Source: Sarcocystis neurona
Lineage: Eukaryota; Apicomplexa; Conoidasida; Eucoccidiorida; Sarcocystidae
Length of the DNA: 64,000 nt
NCBI GenBank assembly: GCA_000727475.1
Contig: KL647312.1
Span: 1,178,001-1,242,000 of the forward strand
Direction: 5' to 3'
In this document: positions 22,100-34,317 of the stretch, piece after piece
Position numbering within the stretch: the first letter of the stretch is position 1
How the letters are laid out: each line of letters starts with the position of its first letter
Made by a program: the position numbers and the translations under genes
Notes under the pieces: model-generated
What the model saw: the letters and a program-made list of their open reading frames with translations, nothing else
What the model was told of the DNA's origin: nothing
Databases searched by the model: none

Positions 22100-22760
22100 C
22101 AGTTCAGCAGAAATCCCTCCATCAGTGCCTCTTGCTTCCTCGTTATCTTCCCAGCAGCAGAAGCAGCAGGAATGGCACAAGGAGCTGGAGAAGACGCAGC
22201 AATAGCAGCAACAGCGGCAGTTGTAACAGTTGCAGATGCAGGAGTAGCAGCAACAATACCGGCAGCTGTTCTAACAGGGGAACAACCAGCAGCTGTGGCG
22301 ATTGCAGCGATAGCAGCACCGCCGCAACAGCTGCAGCACCGTTGGAAAAAAGAGTATGTCGTTGGCGCAGATGGCACCAGTGTGAGACGCAAGAACAGCA
22401 GCATGCAGAACACGGTGCAGGAGTAGCAGCAGCAGAAGCAGCAGCAACGCCAACAACACGGCGGCACAGCTCCAGCGTCGGCCGACCGACAGGAGCATCA
22501 GCACTAGCAGCAGCGCTGGCCATGCGGAGAGAGGACCTGGTCGGCAGCATCGTAGAACAGCACTACCTTAGCAGCAGCAGCGATCGCCATGCAGGTAGAG
22601 CGGCAAGACCCTCTGCAGCAACGGCGACCGTCAACAACTGGAGCAGCAAGAGCACATTTAGCAGCAACAATCGTCGAGCAGGTGAACCACCTAATCGACG
22701 GAATTGTAGAAGAGGAAGACCACCTGCCGCAGCAGCGATCTTCAAACAGTAGAGCATTTA
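22100..22760. other. CAG block open on both strands
   Basis: GCA/CAG tracts keep several frames open. On the plus strand, 22033-22752 gives a Ser/Arg/Asn-rich frame and 22172-22426 an Ala/Val-rich frame containing QHRWKKEYVVGADGTSVRRK. On the minus strand the frames are Leu/Cys-rich. By analogy with the eIF4G exons the plus reading is favoured, but no splice borders decide it. Confidence 0.3.
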
Positions 22761-23397
22761 ATCGACAGCATCTGTATAACTGCAAGCGCATCTGCCGCAA
22801 CAGAACTTCAAGGGCAGTCTGGCATATCTGCTGAGCACCTGTGGCAGCCGCCGTAAAAGCAGCCGTTGCGACTCTGTAGGCGACCGTCATACAAGAATCA
22901 TAGCAGGAGGAGCGGTGGGGTGGGTGCTTCGCTGTTGCTGTTGCCAGGTCCGGCAGTAGACGTCTTTTACAGTTACACATTACTCTGTGGATATCTAGGA
23001 ATGTGTAGTACCACCCGTGTCCAAGGCACTGCGGTTCATCCTTCTTTCTTTTGAAGGCTGTGGAGCATCACTCGTGTGGACAAGTGCCTGTGTTAACACT
23101 TTCAACCGGAAAGCAATAATTAACAAGAATATGCATCTGAGCGTCTCTTCTCAGCAACGAAATTCTTTAGGATTTACAGAATGAAGATTTTTTGCAGACT
23201 GTCCTTCTGCATTTCCGCAGTATGCAACACAAGAAGTCGTCTTATGTATACCCACGTAAAGGCGTGTACTCACACGTTCATACGCCGGTCTAGATTCTGT
23301 TTTTCTCACTTCTTTCTCTCTGACTACACACCACATGCTGCCATAGGCGGATAAGCGCATGGGCACGTACTCTAAGTTGAGAAAGTGGGGACAGAAT

Positions 23398-23575
23398 ATA
23401 CACGCATATGTTTATGTATAGATATATACGTATATATATATATGCATCTGCAGAATGACGCGTATATATGGGTATGTGTAGTGTGTGCGTATTGCCATGT
23501 ACGTATGTATTTATGCACATGTGTATATGTATGTGTGTATGCACATGTGTGTGCATACGTGTTTGTATGTGCATT
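23398..23575. repeat. TATG/CATG microsatellite patch
   Basis: Alternating TATG, TGTG and CATG words cover this interval, with a TA run at about 23425-23440. It marks the right edge of a repeat-rich stretch. Confidence 0.75.
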
Positions 23576-24001
23576 TCTTCTTACGCAGGGAGTCTACGCA
23601 CAAATACATGTGAGCGTTGCTCAGAAGGTGCGAGTGCTACGTTGTAGATGCAGAATATGAATGTCTGGGTCTTACCGCGTGAGAAGATACAGCAGCGACC
23701 GGGCACAAAGCCGCCCTTGTTTTCGCAGCGGTAGTGACTGTTTTCAGAGACAATTTTGCGTCCACTTTTAAGAAGGCATTTCGCTTCAATGGAGAGTTCT
23801 TTCTGCGGTGCACCCCCACACGACATACATAAAAAAGCACGGCACTTCCATCTTCCTTCTGCACTAGTTGAGATGGCGCCGTTTTGTTCGGTCTCTTGTT
23901 TGGAAACAGAAATTTATTTCCACGTCTAAGCTGGATCTGAAGACGTTGCGCTTGCGTTGGTGCCCACCTAGGCGATAAGAGCAGATTCTACCCTTTTTGC
24001 C

Positions 24002-24062
24002 CGTCGAAGAGAAAAAGACTAGGAGACCCGTTTGCTCGTCGAAGAGGAGAAGACTAGGAGAC
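24002..24062. repeat. 35-bp direct duplication
   Basis: CGTCGAAGAGAAAAAGACTA then GGAGAC at 24002 is repeated with two changes at 24037, nine bases after the first copy ends. Confidence 0.85.
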
Positions 24063-24141
24063 AAGTCATGCATGCGCGGCGCAGGTGGCACTGGTGTAGT
24101 GTCAGTGCGACTGTTTGATTCCGTAGATTTGTGAATACTTC

Positions 24142-24372
24142 AGGATTACGTGTCGCTCTGATGTTACCGGACTGCGTGTACGTGGCGTTCTTTCTTTTTA
24201 CGCGGGAGCCGCAGAAGTGTGAGCTACTCCTCCGTACACGTACCTGTATACTTTACTTCGCATGCTAGACGTGCGGGTGCCTTAGGATTACGTGTCATTG
24301 TGGTGGTGCTGGAGTGAGTGTACGTGGCATTCCTCCTGTCTACGCGGGTGCAGCAGAAGAGGTGTGAGCTAC
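24142..24372. repeat. diverged direct duplication of about 88 bp
   Basis: Copies at 24142-24228 and 24284-24372 both run from AGGATTACGTGTC through GTGTACGTGGC.TTC and TACGCGGG to GTGTGAGCTACT. The offset grows from 142 to 144 bp, so small indels separate them. Confidence 0.8.
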
Positions 24373-27300
24373 TTTCGCGTGCTGCACGCAGACCATCATT
24401 CCTCCTGGCATGTGTCTGCGGAATGCTTCACATAGGCAGCGTAAACGCGGTGGCGTTGCTGCAGGCAGGGGCAGCTCGACGTCACTGCGTGGGCATAGGG
24501 GGTCATTCTGCTGCATCGATGACGAGTTTACATGATAATCTGTGTATTTGCTTCCTCGCAGGCAGTGAGGTTTGGTGTGACCCAACATGTGCACATATAA
24601 TTAGTACACAGAAACACACACAATGTTTGCGTATACAGTAGAACTTATTTCAGCTGAGCTCGAGCGAAAGGAAACGCAGGCAGCTGCTCAAAGATACTGT
24701 TTCATCGTTATCCACGGACCTGCCATCAACTCCGTGATTTGAGGCGTGCAGGTCGGCATGTCCGGAGCGCGGATTTCCTCGTAGCAGAACTAATGTTTGT
24801 ACAATCCAGCATGGCAATATGCGTCAGTGTTTCACATGTTATTCATGACGTTGTGTACGGTCAGCAGATTAGCTGCTACTGACTCGCCCCTTCCCCACAC
24901 ACTACTAAACACTGCTTTTTCACTCTTGTGCAGCAGGGGGGTGTGCAAGCGGCGCTGGGACACCTCTGAATGTACAACTCCGCACCAGTGTAACACACTC
25001 TTGATCACGTGCATGTGCTTCATCGTTTCGGAGAAGTACGCATGTAGGTCCCGTCGGTGCGCGCGTGCGCGTCAAACCTTCCACGTACAGATTTCACCTC
25101 CTTACAGACAGTAAAGGAAAATCAGAGTCGTGCATTGGTAATCGAGGTAGTGATTGCGCAGAGAAGACAGGCAAATTGAAATTGCGTATTTATACTGCAG
25201 GATGATGCTGACATGTACGCTCCACAGCCAGCTGCGTGCCCGAGCGCCGCTAGCGTATACCGTAGGTGGTGAAGATATAAGGTGGTAAAGGAAACAAGGA
25301 AACATTGAGCCGAGTATTCGGAGAGGACGAGGATGACGGTGAGACGACAAGAGCAACGCCTATGTTGTGAAAGGGTACTGGGCCTTAAAAGTTAGCGAGG
25401 CACTGCCCATTTCGTATTCAAGCAACACAACACGTGCAGTATACGTGTTGGTCTTCATGCGCAATGGTTCACGCAGCCGTGTGGTCTTTTGCACGAACAA
25501 TCACCTTGCGGCGCGCGTTGTTCCCTACACACTCCCAGATTTCTGTGGGGGTACGAGGAGCTCTTTTCTGTACACAATCTCGTCCCCGACAAACGTGTTA
25601 CAACCGTGTGGCCATCAGTATACGAATCGGGCAGGTAGCCGTCTTCAAGCAGAGACAATAGAACGTAGCCGTTTCGCCTTTCGGCTTCAAGACCTGCTAT
25701 ATATTCTTCGGCGTAGCATTTAGACTTTGCTTTCTAGCAAAACGTGCTACAGGCAAGCCCCTGTCTCTCAAATGACTGAGGTGTGTATCAAAATGCAGCT
25801 TCGACAAACACTGTGCCGCGAACAGCTAGTGGTACGTTATCTGTGTACCCTCCACGGCCCTTCTCTGTCTCCTCGTCCTACGAAACTGCGCAGTGCGTTT
25901 CAGTGTGAGTGTCCTCCTGCTACGCCTTTGCGTGAAGCTTCATGCGGGGGTCTCTCAAAAATAACACCTATCACGCGTAGAATTAACCGCGACTGTCTGA
26001 GAAATTGCGTGGGAGGACGTGCCTGCAAAGTGTATCCTTGATCCTTTTGATGTCGTCGCAAACTTCGAAGCGCCCAAGCTTCACAGCTGTGAACACCTTT
26101 GGAGACATCCTTATGTTTTACCTACCACGCAGTTGATACCGTACAAATCTCCACGGCAAGTGGTCGTCCTGCGCTGACGGATTCGAGAGGCTTTCCATCA
26201 CTTATTCTTCATCAGTCGGCAAAAGGCATTCTACGTCCCCCGTTACTCCTCTCTCCACAAACCGCTCGATGTGATCAATGTTTCATGCAAAAGCCCCGCG
26301 TCAAAACGGCTGTGTCGGCACGTCATAACACCGTATCCGTCCGAAAAATAAGCTGGTTTCAACACCGACAATATTGTGTCAGCTTTCAGTGCACTTGCCG
26401 CCCCTGAAGATTCGTGATGGTTCGGAATTCACTGGTGCTCTTAGGAGTGATGAAGCACTACGCAGAACAGCGCAACCCGAAAAACAGTGTCGCATCTGTC
26501 CACTGATTATGACCGCTGCAGAAGCTTGCAAGACCGGCGAAACGTTACGCAGATGCGATGCTGGCTGCTGCCACACGCCCACCACTATCTACCAGCAACA
26601 TATCGGTGCAGAAACGTGGGTGCGTGATCATAAGCCCTTTTCGTTCGCTTCCGGGCCTGGGTCATAAGCAGACAGAAGGAGGAGTGTCATCGGCATCTCC
26701 ACTGATCTGCCGAAATGATCCAGCGACGCACTAAGACAGTGGTGTTTCTCGCTTTGCCCAGGGGACAGCCCGACACGGTGAAGGTGCGTTTCCGTCCAGA
26801 AGACAAAAGTGCGTTGAACGATCTTCTGTGCCACGCACATCTGGGTCAACCAAGCCTGGCCCTGTCCCTTGCAAGAGCGTCGCTGCTCGCACGAAATCTC
26901 CTCAACAAAACTTTGTCTCATTCGTTCTGCTTTTCACGCGTCATGAAGCCGCGCATCGCTTCGTTGTCAAGGTACACAAGCATTCGCACGTCGTTCTACA
27001 TATTCTTGGGTGTCGCAACACAGGCACTTCCACGGCATTGTAGAGCCTCCTTTGGTTGTGTCACTTGTACATCCAGGACACCCCGACTTACGCCCTTAAG
27101 TGCCTCAACACTGAAAACGTGCGTGACAAGATGTCTCCGTCACCTGGATTTTACTTTGAGTGTAATGTACAACTAACTACCTCTATCCTAGCGAAAATCA
27201 ATAAACTGTAGTAATCCGCTAACCTCTAAACTAGTTGTTTCAGTAACAAGTAAGTTCGCACTAGGTGGTGCTGGCAGGATTTCTGTAAGCCGAAACTGAA

Positions 27301-29449
27301 GAAGAAACAACCCGTGTGCCCGAGCTACAGTCTAAAAATAGCACTTTCGATCTGAGGCTGCCACCTCCGCTTTATCAGCAACAATATCCCGCCGTCTTCC
27401 CCTGCTCAGGTGCTTAATCTTAGCCTTCTTGAAACAAACGGGCCCTGCCGAAGTTCCAGTGAGTCCGTATTTTGAGTTTGCATCCTCACAGAAATTTAAG
27501 CTTGATGCCACTGCCTGCACCAAGCGTCGGCAATTAGTACGTACTATCCTTCGCCTTTCGGGGGGAAATAGTAGTCTGAACCCCTGCAGCACCAGCCCCC
27601 ACACCGCTCTACTGCCCCTTCGACATTTTCAGTACCACGCTTCTGAGATGTACAGTTACCCCATACAGTCCGGGTTGCCCTAAGAATTTGAAACTTCTAG
27701 TTTAATTGGCCAACCTTGCGATTACTTCACTCTAACGGATTTCCACGTGATCTTCGACCGTCGCCATGTTGTACACGGTCTCCTGTTGCAATTTACTTTT
27801 TCGAAACGTCCAAGCGAAGAGACGAAACGTAGTAGCTGTTCCCTCCAATCAAGATCCCGTACAATGCTCGTATGAAATGCGCCGAGCTGTGTTGCTTGCG
27901 ACCGTGTTAAGAGCTGCCTCGAATTACGGTTTCGATTCGACAGAAGAAGGACCGACGTTACTGGCCTTGGCAGTCTCTCACAAACCGCGCTGTCTTCATT
28001 CTACGTTCTCCTTTCTAGTCGGCGTATGAAACCTTACGAACACTGCAGCTCCCTTTGATAATCTCACATTATGCCACCGACACCACGTGTTGCCCTCAAC
28101 ATAACATCAGCTGAAGTAATCACACTTGCTACTTTTGCTACGGCACTGGTAGCTAAAAAGCAGAATTGCATTCTATAGCCTCTGGCAAGTGTTTCTCTTC
28201 ATTCCTAGTCTTGCAACACAGCGGTCCCAGTACTGGCGCTGTTCTAGATTTTAAGCCGCAGATCACTGCACCAACTCAATCACTCTTCAACGTATGAAAC
28301 ACCAAACCCAAAGTTCACTTACTCGCTCCGGTGGGAATCTACACACGCACGGCAAGCTATGCGTCACTCTGACGTGTCAGCCGTCTTCTCCCTTTCAAGC
28401 ACTTCTCCGCAAATTAGAGTGACCAGAGGCCAAAATCGTCAGCCGGAGGCCCGTACTGTCCCCGAGCAAGTAAGGAAAGGTATAAAAGGCGGTGGATTCC
28501 TCATTCGTTTCTGAACAACTTTCATCTCCCCACTTCTCGTTGCATAACTGCACCTCTACAACATGTATGGCGTGCTTCTGTCGCTCCCCAAAGAAGGGTG
28601 AAAAAATATGTTTGTGCACAAGACGGGCCACGAATTCTGAATATAATACAGAAATGTCAGTCTTGTAGTGGTGTTCTTGATCAGTCGTCATGCCCAGACG
28701 TACATCGCAAATGTTTTTCCGGAGAGAAGTCTACGAGTATGGCATACAAAAGGTAAGAGTGCTCTGCCACTTGGACGCGAAGGTCTGCCTCAGCAGCATC
28801 GTACCCTTTTGGCGCACCTGCAACGTGCGAAGTGAACAGGGCCAGCTGTAACGCTTACGAAACTTGTAGAGAGATGTCCATTGAAGTCAAGTCAACTAGA
28901 CCCTTGTGAGTACAAGATTTCCGTGAATCAGTGCAGCTGCTGCAGGGATTTAACCGGTGTGTTCTCTCTGCAGGCAGTGGAATAACGTTGACTGTGCAAC
29001 GACGCCGCCTGAACGACACGCCATCATGAACACATTGGCATAGTGTACGTCCACTTAGCCCGTGTACTTTAAACTCAGCTCACCTTCACCTCTACGCGTA
29101 CGCGTTCTCGTTCCATGTACGTAATTACAACGTCCAAAATTTTTAAGGCATTACCAAATGTGTGCCTTTGTGTACCGGGTCAGACCCGTGACACACAACT
29201 GCACGTGCACCACTTCCCTCACGAGGAGAATGACAGCGGCCATATACCCGTGAAACACTACGGGGTTATGTACGGGTGCCACACTTCGCCACGTGGTCTA
29301 CCGAGTAATGAAGACACACGTAAGTACAGCGGTGTGGCAAAAAGGAAAGGAAGCACCTGGAGGAACACGGGTGCGGCACCACGTAAATTCTCAAACACCT
29401 GCTGGAGTGAGGCTGACTCAGTAAAGCAGTTGAGAATCAGCACGCCACG

Positions 29450-29487
29450 GATGATGATGATGATGGTGATGATGATGACGGTGATGA
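29450..29487. repeat. GAT/GGT triplet run
   Basis: GATGATGATGATGATGGTGA is followed by further GATGATGACGGT triplets inside an otherwise repeat-poor segment. The plus frame would read it as poly-Met, the minus frame as poly-Ile. Confidence 0.85.
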
Positions 29488-29639
29488 TGCTGCTAACGGT
29501 GACTGCGTCTGCTGCCGGCTCGACAGGCACACTTGTGGTGAAGCGGTGGGGAAAGCCAGTCCACTGACGGGAACTTGTACGCTTGCAGTGACGCATCGTC
29601 ATGGAATATAGCCCTACATTTGCTCGGTGAAGCAACGTC

Positions 29640-29701
29640 GGACAGAAAAACCATCTAAGTTACATTGTACGGGCAGAAAAACCATCTAAGTTACATTGTA
29701 C
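29640..29701. repeat. 31-bp perfect-like tandem duplication
   Basis: CAGAAAAACCATCTAAGTTA then CATTGTAC occurs twice with a period of 31 bp. Differences are confined to the first bases of the unit. Confidence 0.9.
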
Positions 29702-30225
29702 TACCTTCAGCGAAAAAACATGAACGAAACTGTCCTCGGACAACCTTGCCAAGCACTTGCTTCTTCAAGTGAGGCAGTGTGTGCATGCTCTGGAAATGTT
29801 GCTTCTTCAACTAAAGCATTGGTTTCAAGCTTCCTCGCCACAGGCGGGTGCTTGTAATTCAGCAGTACAAAAAAGTGCTCACGTTGTCAAGCGTAGCTGC
29901 TTTGCTTCCCTACTCGGCTGCAAGACTTCTGCCCTACTTTACCGTCCAGATTTTGGCTTCACTCGCGAACAGCCGCGTTTCAACAGCCAGCCGTCTAGTC
30001 GCCTTGATGGTTTTCACACCTGATCCGGCATTCACCTACGCAGTTGGTAACGCATCAGCTCGATAAGTGAGAGCAACAGAACTGCTGAAGTACCAGCACC
30101 ACCACACACGCCGTTGCAGCAGCGGAACCAGCTGAAGCACAGCGAAAGAAGCGGCTGCCGCACAAGCAGCTTCAGTAGCAACAGATGCGGCAGGAGTAGC
30201 GTAAGCATCACGAGCAGCGAAATAA

Positions 30226-30301
30226 CGGCATCAGCCGTGACGAACGGCATCAGCCGTGACGAACGGCCCCAGCCGTGACGAATCGCACCAGCCGTGACGA
30301 T
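30226..30301. repeat. 19-bp tandem repeat, four copies
   Basis: CGGCATCAGCCGTGACGAA is present at 30226 and 30245 without change, at 30264 with one change, and at 30283 with changes at its ends. Each unit holds the core CAGCCGTGACGA. Confidence 0.92.
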
Positions 30302-30461
30302 ATTACGGAACGAGATCCATCAGTACCTGCGGATGGCTCGAGAAAAGTGGGGTCCTACTCCTCCTCTGCTACCGGTCCGGAAGCGGCAGCTGTTACTGGA
30401 GGGTAACCCCAAGTGGGCCGCTCACACCTTTATACGAAATAAGGTCGATCTTGCGCTGTAG
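30280..30461 (+). CDS. short exon-like frame, unidentified
   Basis: The plus frame after the 19-bp repeat reads AVTILRNEIHQYLRMAREKW, then GPTPPLLPVRKRQLLLEGNP and KWAAHTFIRNKVDLAL-stop. The composition is protein-like, with an internal ATG. No clear acceptor was found. Another plus frame (30451-30687) and a minus frame (30393-30635, with KLVFVFNSAPAGSATAM) overlap its end and look equally protein-like, so I hold it at low confidence. Confidence 0.25.
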
Positions 30462-30982
30462 GGGTTCGTACGCCAGCACGGGATACAGCGGCCTCATCGC
30501 TGTTGCAGAACCCGCAGGGGCAGAGTTAAAAACAAAGACCAGCTTCGGTTGGTCAGCACTGCACGGAAAGAAACCGGAACTCACCGTAACCGCGCAGCAG
30601 TTCCGATTCGCACGCGAATGCAGCACTCCGTACAAAAAAAGGAGTACTCTTCAATATCGGCTGCAGCTGCCCACCAGCATGAGATAGGGGGGGCACAAAA
30701 CATCAGGGACAGCTGGAGATGGGGCAACCAGACCAGGTACGGTAGCGTACCAGCAACTTCCGAGCAATACCAACACTACCAGCAGCAACAGCTCTCAGCA
30801 ACGCGTAGTTACGGCTGCAACCGCGCGATCCAGTGCCGTTCTCGGTAGTAGTAGTAGTAGTGATAGTACGTAGTAGGGCCATATGTGCCATCTGCAATCC
30901 CCGGTGCAGCGGCGCCTGGGCCGCTACAGTGGCAGCGCGAACCCGTCTGAGCCGCTGTCGTGTAGCAGGAGGTACCGCAGCT

Positions 30983-31420
30983 TTACGTGTATAAAGCTAC
31001 CGCTATCCCCCTGCTACGTCCTCGGCGGCACACGGCACTGCAGCCCTCCTCCTCTCCCAGCTGTATATTGATGGCGCTGTTGGTTCTCTCTCTTCCTTGA
31101 GCGATCCCCGGACCATGTGGAGGACGTGCCCGCGCAAAGAACCGCCGCCTGCCTCGAACCGTTGCGGCTGCGGCAGACGTTAGTAGGGGAGAAAAGGATC
31201 CCACCGGGGTCGTTGCTCCTCGCGCGGCTTGTGCGACTGGTGGTGCTTTTGCAGTAGTCGCTGCTCGCCCTGGTGCTTCAGCTGCTGCTTCTGCAGCTGG
31301 GATTGTGCTGCTGCTGGTGTTTCCGGTGAATTCGTGCATCTCTATACGCGGGAATGCTACAGCCCCCCAGATCTGTTGGGACTGAGGGAGGAGGCCATGC
31401 TGGGAGAGATCCTAGGATAA
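30983..31420. other. open frames on both strands, strand undecided
   Basis: The minus frame at 30983-31339 is Ala/Thr/Arg-rich (AEAPGRAATTAKAPPVAQAA, then INIQLGEEEGCSAVC). On the plus strand, 31140-31340 is Ala-rich (TVAAAADVSRGEKDPTG), and a second plus frame ends with EFVHLYTRECYSPPDLLGLR and EEAMLGEILG-stop at 31418-31420. Either strand could hold an exon. Confidence 0.3.
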
Positions 31421-32219
31421 CGATTTTCGACACTGAACCAAGAAAATGACGCGTCGCCCGGAAACACGAGCTTTGAAGACTACTTGGAAAGGGAAGCAGT
31501 AGCAACGGCACCCAGGTAAGCAAGGGGAGCAGCAGCACTAAACCGGCGGAGCTAGGGGAGCGGCGGCATTGCGGCACAGGAGCGGCAATAGTGAATCAGC
31601 AGGCAGCCGTGGGCTCTCATACAGTAGTAGCGGTACTAGTGGCGCAGCCCCTCTCCTTGTTACCAGCAACAGGAAGCAGAAGCACGGGCGGCCGCAGCAG
31701 CAATTCTAAAGCATTCTCCCCCTTTTAACGCGCTCGAGGCGGGGCTGTTTTTGACGTCATCTTCTCCCAAAGGAGCGAAGATGCGATACATGTTGCCGCG
31801 TCCGGTGTTGCTCTTCTGCTGCGACGTTATTTCGAGCAAAAGAAATATGCATTGCCCTGCCACTGCTTCTGCTGCTACAGCTACCGTAGTAGTACCTGTG
31901 CTCCCCTATTGTAGTGTAGTACTACTGATAGCAACGCGACTGCTGGCTGCATTTGTCGCCCTCTGCATCTAAAATGGTCACATGCTCCCCGTGCCTAATG
32001 CGCATCGCCAGCGTTCTCGTCTGAAGAAAGGAAGTCTCCGCTTTCACTTTTTAAAATGTTATCCATGTTTGTCGCCCACCTTACCGTTAACTAATGCATG
32101 AATACGCACAGCACGTCAGCCGCGTGTTTTCTTCTGGAAACGGAATCCCAGCAAATGTGTCTTTGCTGCAGAAGCTCCGGGAGCTGCCAGTGCTTTAGCG
32201 GACCGTTCAGTAGCGTCTC
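31421..32219. other. spacer without a supported gene
   Basis: Short frames only. One plus frame at 31751-31972 ends in a hydrophobic run (LPYCSVVLLIATRLLAAFVA) but has no supporting border. Nothing else is seen. Confidence 0.4.
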
Positions 32220-32908
32220 CTGTTGGCCTTTTTTCCCGTTCCTCGCAATATTTCTTCGATGCAAAATTCAGAGGCCCCCCTCCTGTTCGCAAACGACGAA
32301 GTAGTTTCCTTCTCGCACACGAACATCCGTCCTACCAGCCTCTCTCCCTCCCTTCCACCGCTCGGGGCGCCCCTTTCTCTCGTCTGTGCATCTCTTGTCC
32401 ACCGCACTCGTCCTCCGTTTTTCTGGCGCGTTTTCCCGCCGGACTCCCCTGGATCCCCCTCTTCACTGTTCTCTCCGCAGCACTCCCACCCATTCCCGTC
32501 TTCTTTATTCGTTCTTTGCTAGTCCTCCAATCGTCCCTTGCTCGCGCGCGCTCGTCCCGTCGTCTGCGCCAGCGCCCTACCACCGCCAAAGCATCGTCAA
32601 CAGCAGCAACAAAGCCACAACGGAGCAACAGCAGCGGCATCCAGAAGACCTTTTTCCGTATTTGCACCACTGTTGCGACGTCACGTAGTTGTCGTCATTT
32701 TCTTGCCATATCCATGGATAGCAATTCTGTTGCCGCTGAACAGCCTGGCTTCCCCCCCCTCCCCCCCCCCCCGTGCGGCGGCACAGGGTGCTGCTGCTGC
32801 AAACGCTCGAATCGTCGCGGCGCTTGTAGATTCTACCGCTGCAGCCACGGCATGTCAAGCTGCGGGTACTACTTAGAAGAAACCGCTGGCAGAGTGTCTT
32901 CGGTCTGA
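32220..32908 (+). other. pyrimidine-rich tract followed by a Pro/Ala/Gln-rich open frame
   Basis: 32220-32530 is strongly C/T-rich on the plus strand, like a 5' untranslated leader or promoter. After it, one plus frame (32538-32876) reads ALPPPKHRQQQQQSHNGATA and ends ALVDSTAAATACQAAGTT-stop. A second plus frame contains an ATG and MDSNSVAAEQPGFPPLPPPP, then a Cys-rich part. Two C runs (8 and 13 bases, about 32752-32773) lie inside and could carry length errors. The gene here is possible but unresolved. Confidence 0.3.
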
Positions 32909-33208
32909 GAAAGCAGTAACATTTTCCAGGCTACACCGTGCTGAGAAATATCATTTTTCTACGCTTAAGTCTACTACATTAAAGGCAACGTCATCGTCAG
33001 TTGTGGCTATCCAAGGGGGTATACCTTCCGTTGCAGCGATTTCGTGTCCTTGTTGGCCAGCATAGCGTGTGGAGTGAAGACGAGTTTTTTGTCTCAGTTC
33101 TCGGGTGCCCATTCTGCGTGTGCGCGTGAAGCCAGAGGAATGCGTGTTTCTGCTGTGTTCCGGTGTTCGTACACGTGCAGAGCTACACTGGTCCAGCCCC
33201 GACGTACC

Positions 33209-33241
33209 TACACACACACACACACAACACACACACACACA
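33209..33241. repeat. CA dinucleotide repeat
   Basis: A run of ACACAC with a single AACA interruption, 33 bp long. Confidence 0.95.
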
Positions 33242-34055
33242 GATCTCTGCTGCATTTTTGCGAGAGAAGCGTGGCACTTAGTCTTAACGATGTGTACTGC
33301 TTCTGCGTCCTTCTTCAGTCCCCTTGTATGTGTTTTTGCAAACGTAGAGCTTCTCTCTGCCTTTGTAGCTCTGAGTGCCGCGTGACAGGAGACCCAGTAG
33401 GGCCAGTCGCTGCAGTTGTGCAACAAACTTAGCAGCCGGTGCAGTGGAGCCGGAGAGTAATGACAGCAATGCAGCAGCAGCAGCAATATAGAACCAGCAC
33501 CGCAGCGTGACTCCCTACTTTTTTTTCCCCCTCAAGGCCTTTTTTCCAAATCTTGTGGCCTTCACTCACCACACCCTTCGCTCAGTTGTTCTGGTGCTGC
33601 CATCGCTGCAGCAGCTACACGGCTGGCTAGCTCGTCTGCACGCTTCAGCTGTGTGTGTGCAGCTGGGAGGGAAAGTAGTCTTCTAGCCTGCGACAGCAAC
33701 AGCCGAGCGAGACTACCGCGGCAGCGACGGCAACTGCAGGCGGGTCTAAGGCAGCAGCAGCGGCAGCAACGGCAACACTAGCCCGACAACGTAGCCAACA
33801 ACAGCAGATGTGCGGTCGACTACGGTGAAGAAGGCAGCATCCCCTGGTCTGGCTGTCAAAGCAGCAGCGGCAGCAGATTCAAAAACAGCGACGGCAGATC
33901 CAAAAGCAGCAACTCAGCAGATCCGCAACCAGCCATAGCAAATCCACAAGCGGTAGCGGCAGTACAAACATTGGCAGCAGAGGTAGAAGAAACAACAGCA
34001 GGACCTCAGGGTCGTCCACGTGTTTTTCGGCCACTCCGACTTTACCAGCACAGTA

Positions 34056-34317
34056 GCCACCACGAACCCGCGCGAGCAGCTGCAGAGTAAACAGCGCCAG
34101 AGGCAGCAGCAGCAGTAGCGGGGAAGACCCAAGGAGACGCAGCAGCGATACGGCAGTGGCGGCAGGCATTACACCGCAAACGGCGGCAACAGAGGGGGCA
34201 TCAGCAGCAACAGTAACAACAGGCGGAAGGGCACTACCACCACTACGACAGCTACCAGCTAGAGAGAAGTATTCTTGCGGGGCACGCAGCGACATCTACA
34301 TGGTTCAGGAGGAGTAA
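34056..34317 (+). CDS. Ser/Thr/Ala-rich exon candidate
   Basis: The plus frame is open from a TAG at 34053 to a TAA at 34315-34317. It reads EDPRRRSSDTAVAAGITPQT, then AATEGASAATVTTGGRALPP and YSCGARSDIYMVQEE. It contains no early ATG, so it would be an exon. The CAG block before it (33700-34000) is open in other plus frames (KKAASPGLAVKAAAAADSKT). The minus reading of the locus is Leu/Val-rich (33879-34295). The plus strand is favoured by composition. Confidence 0.35.

Larger units (their letters stand above)
23600..30200. other. repeat-poor segment without a convincing gene
   Basis: Base composition is even, with no CAG tracts and hardly any microsatellite. Many frames of 60-150 codons occur on both strands, as expected by chance. 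The longest are plus 26715-27176 and plus 29115-29567; a minus frame at 28395-28691 has balanced composition and an ATG start. None shows a motif, a membrane pattern or paired splice sites that I can defend. The segment matches the repeat-poor class of Eimeria chromosome segments. Small duplications inside it are listed separately. Confidence 0.5.

Noticed and set aside
26715..27176. 153-codon plus frame in the repeat-poor segment
   Set aside because: No motif, no upstream signal, and an equally good minus frame covers the same DNA. Length is within chance expectation.
32332..32670. Minus-strand basic protein with a signal-like start
   Set aside because: It is the complement of a pyrimidine-rich tract, which always yields Arg/Glu/Gly-rich sequence; no other support.
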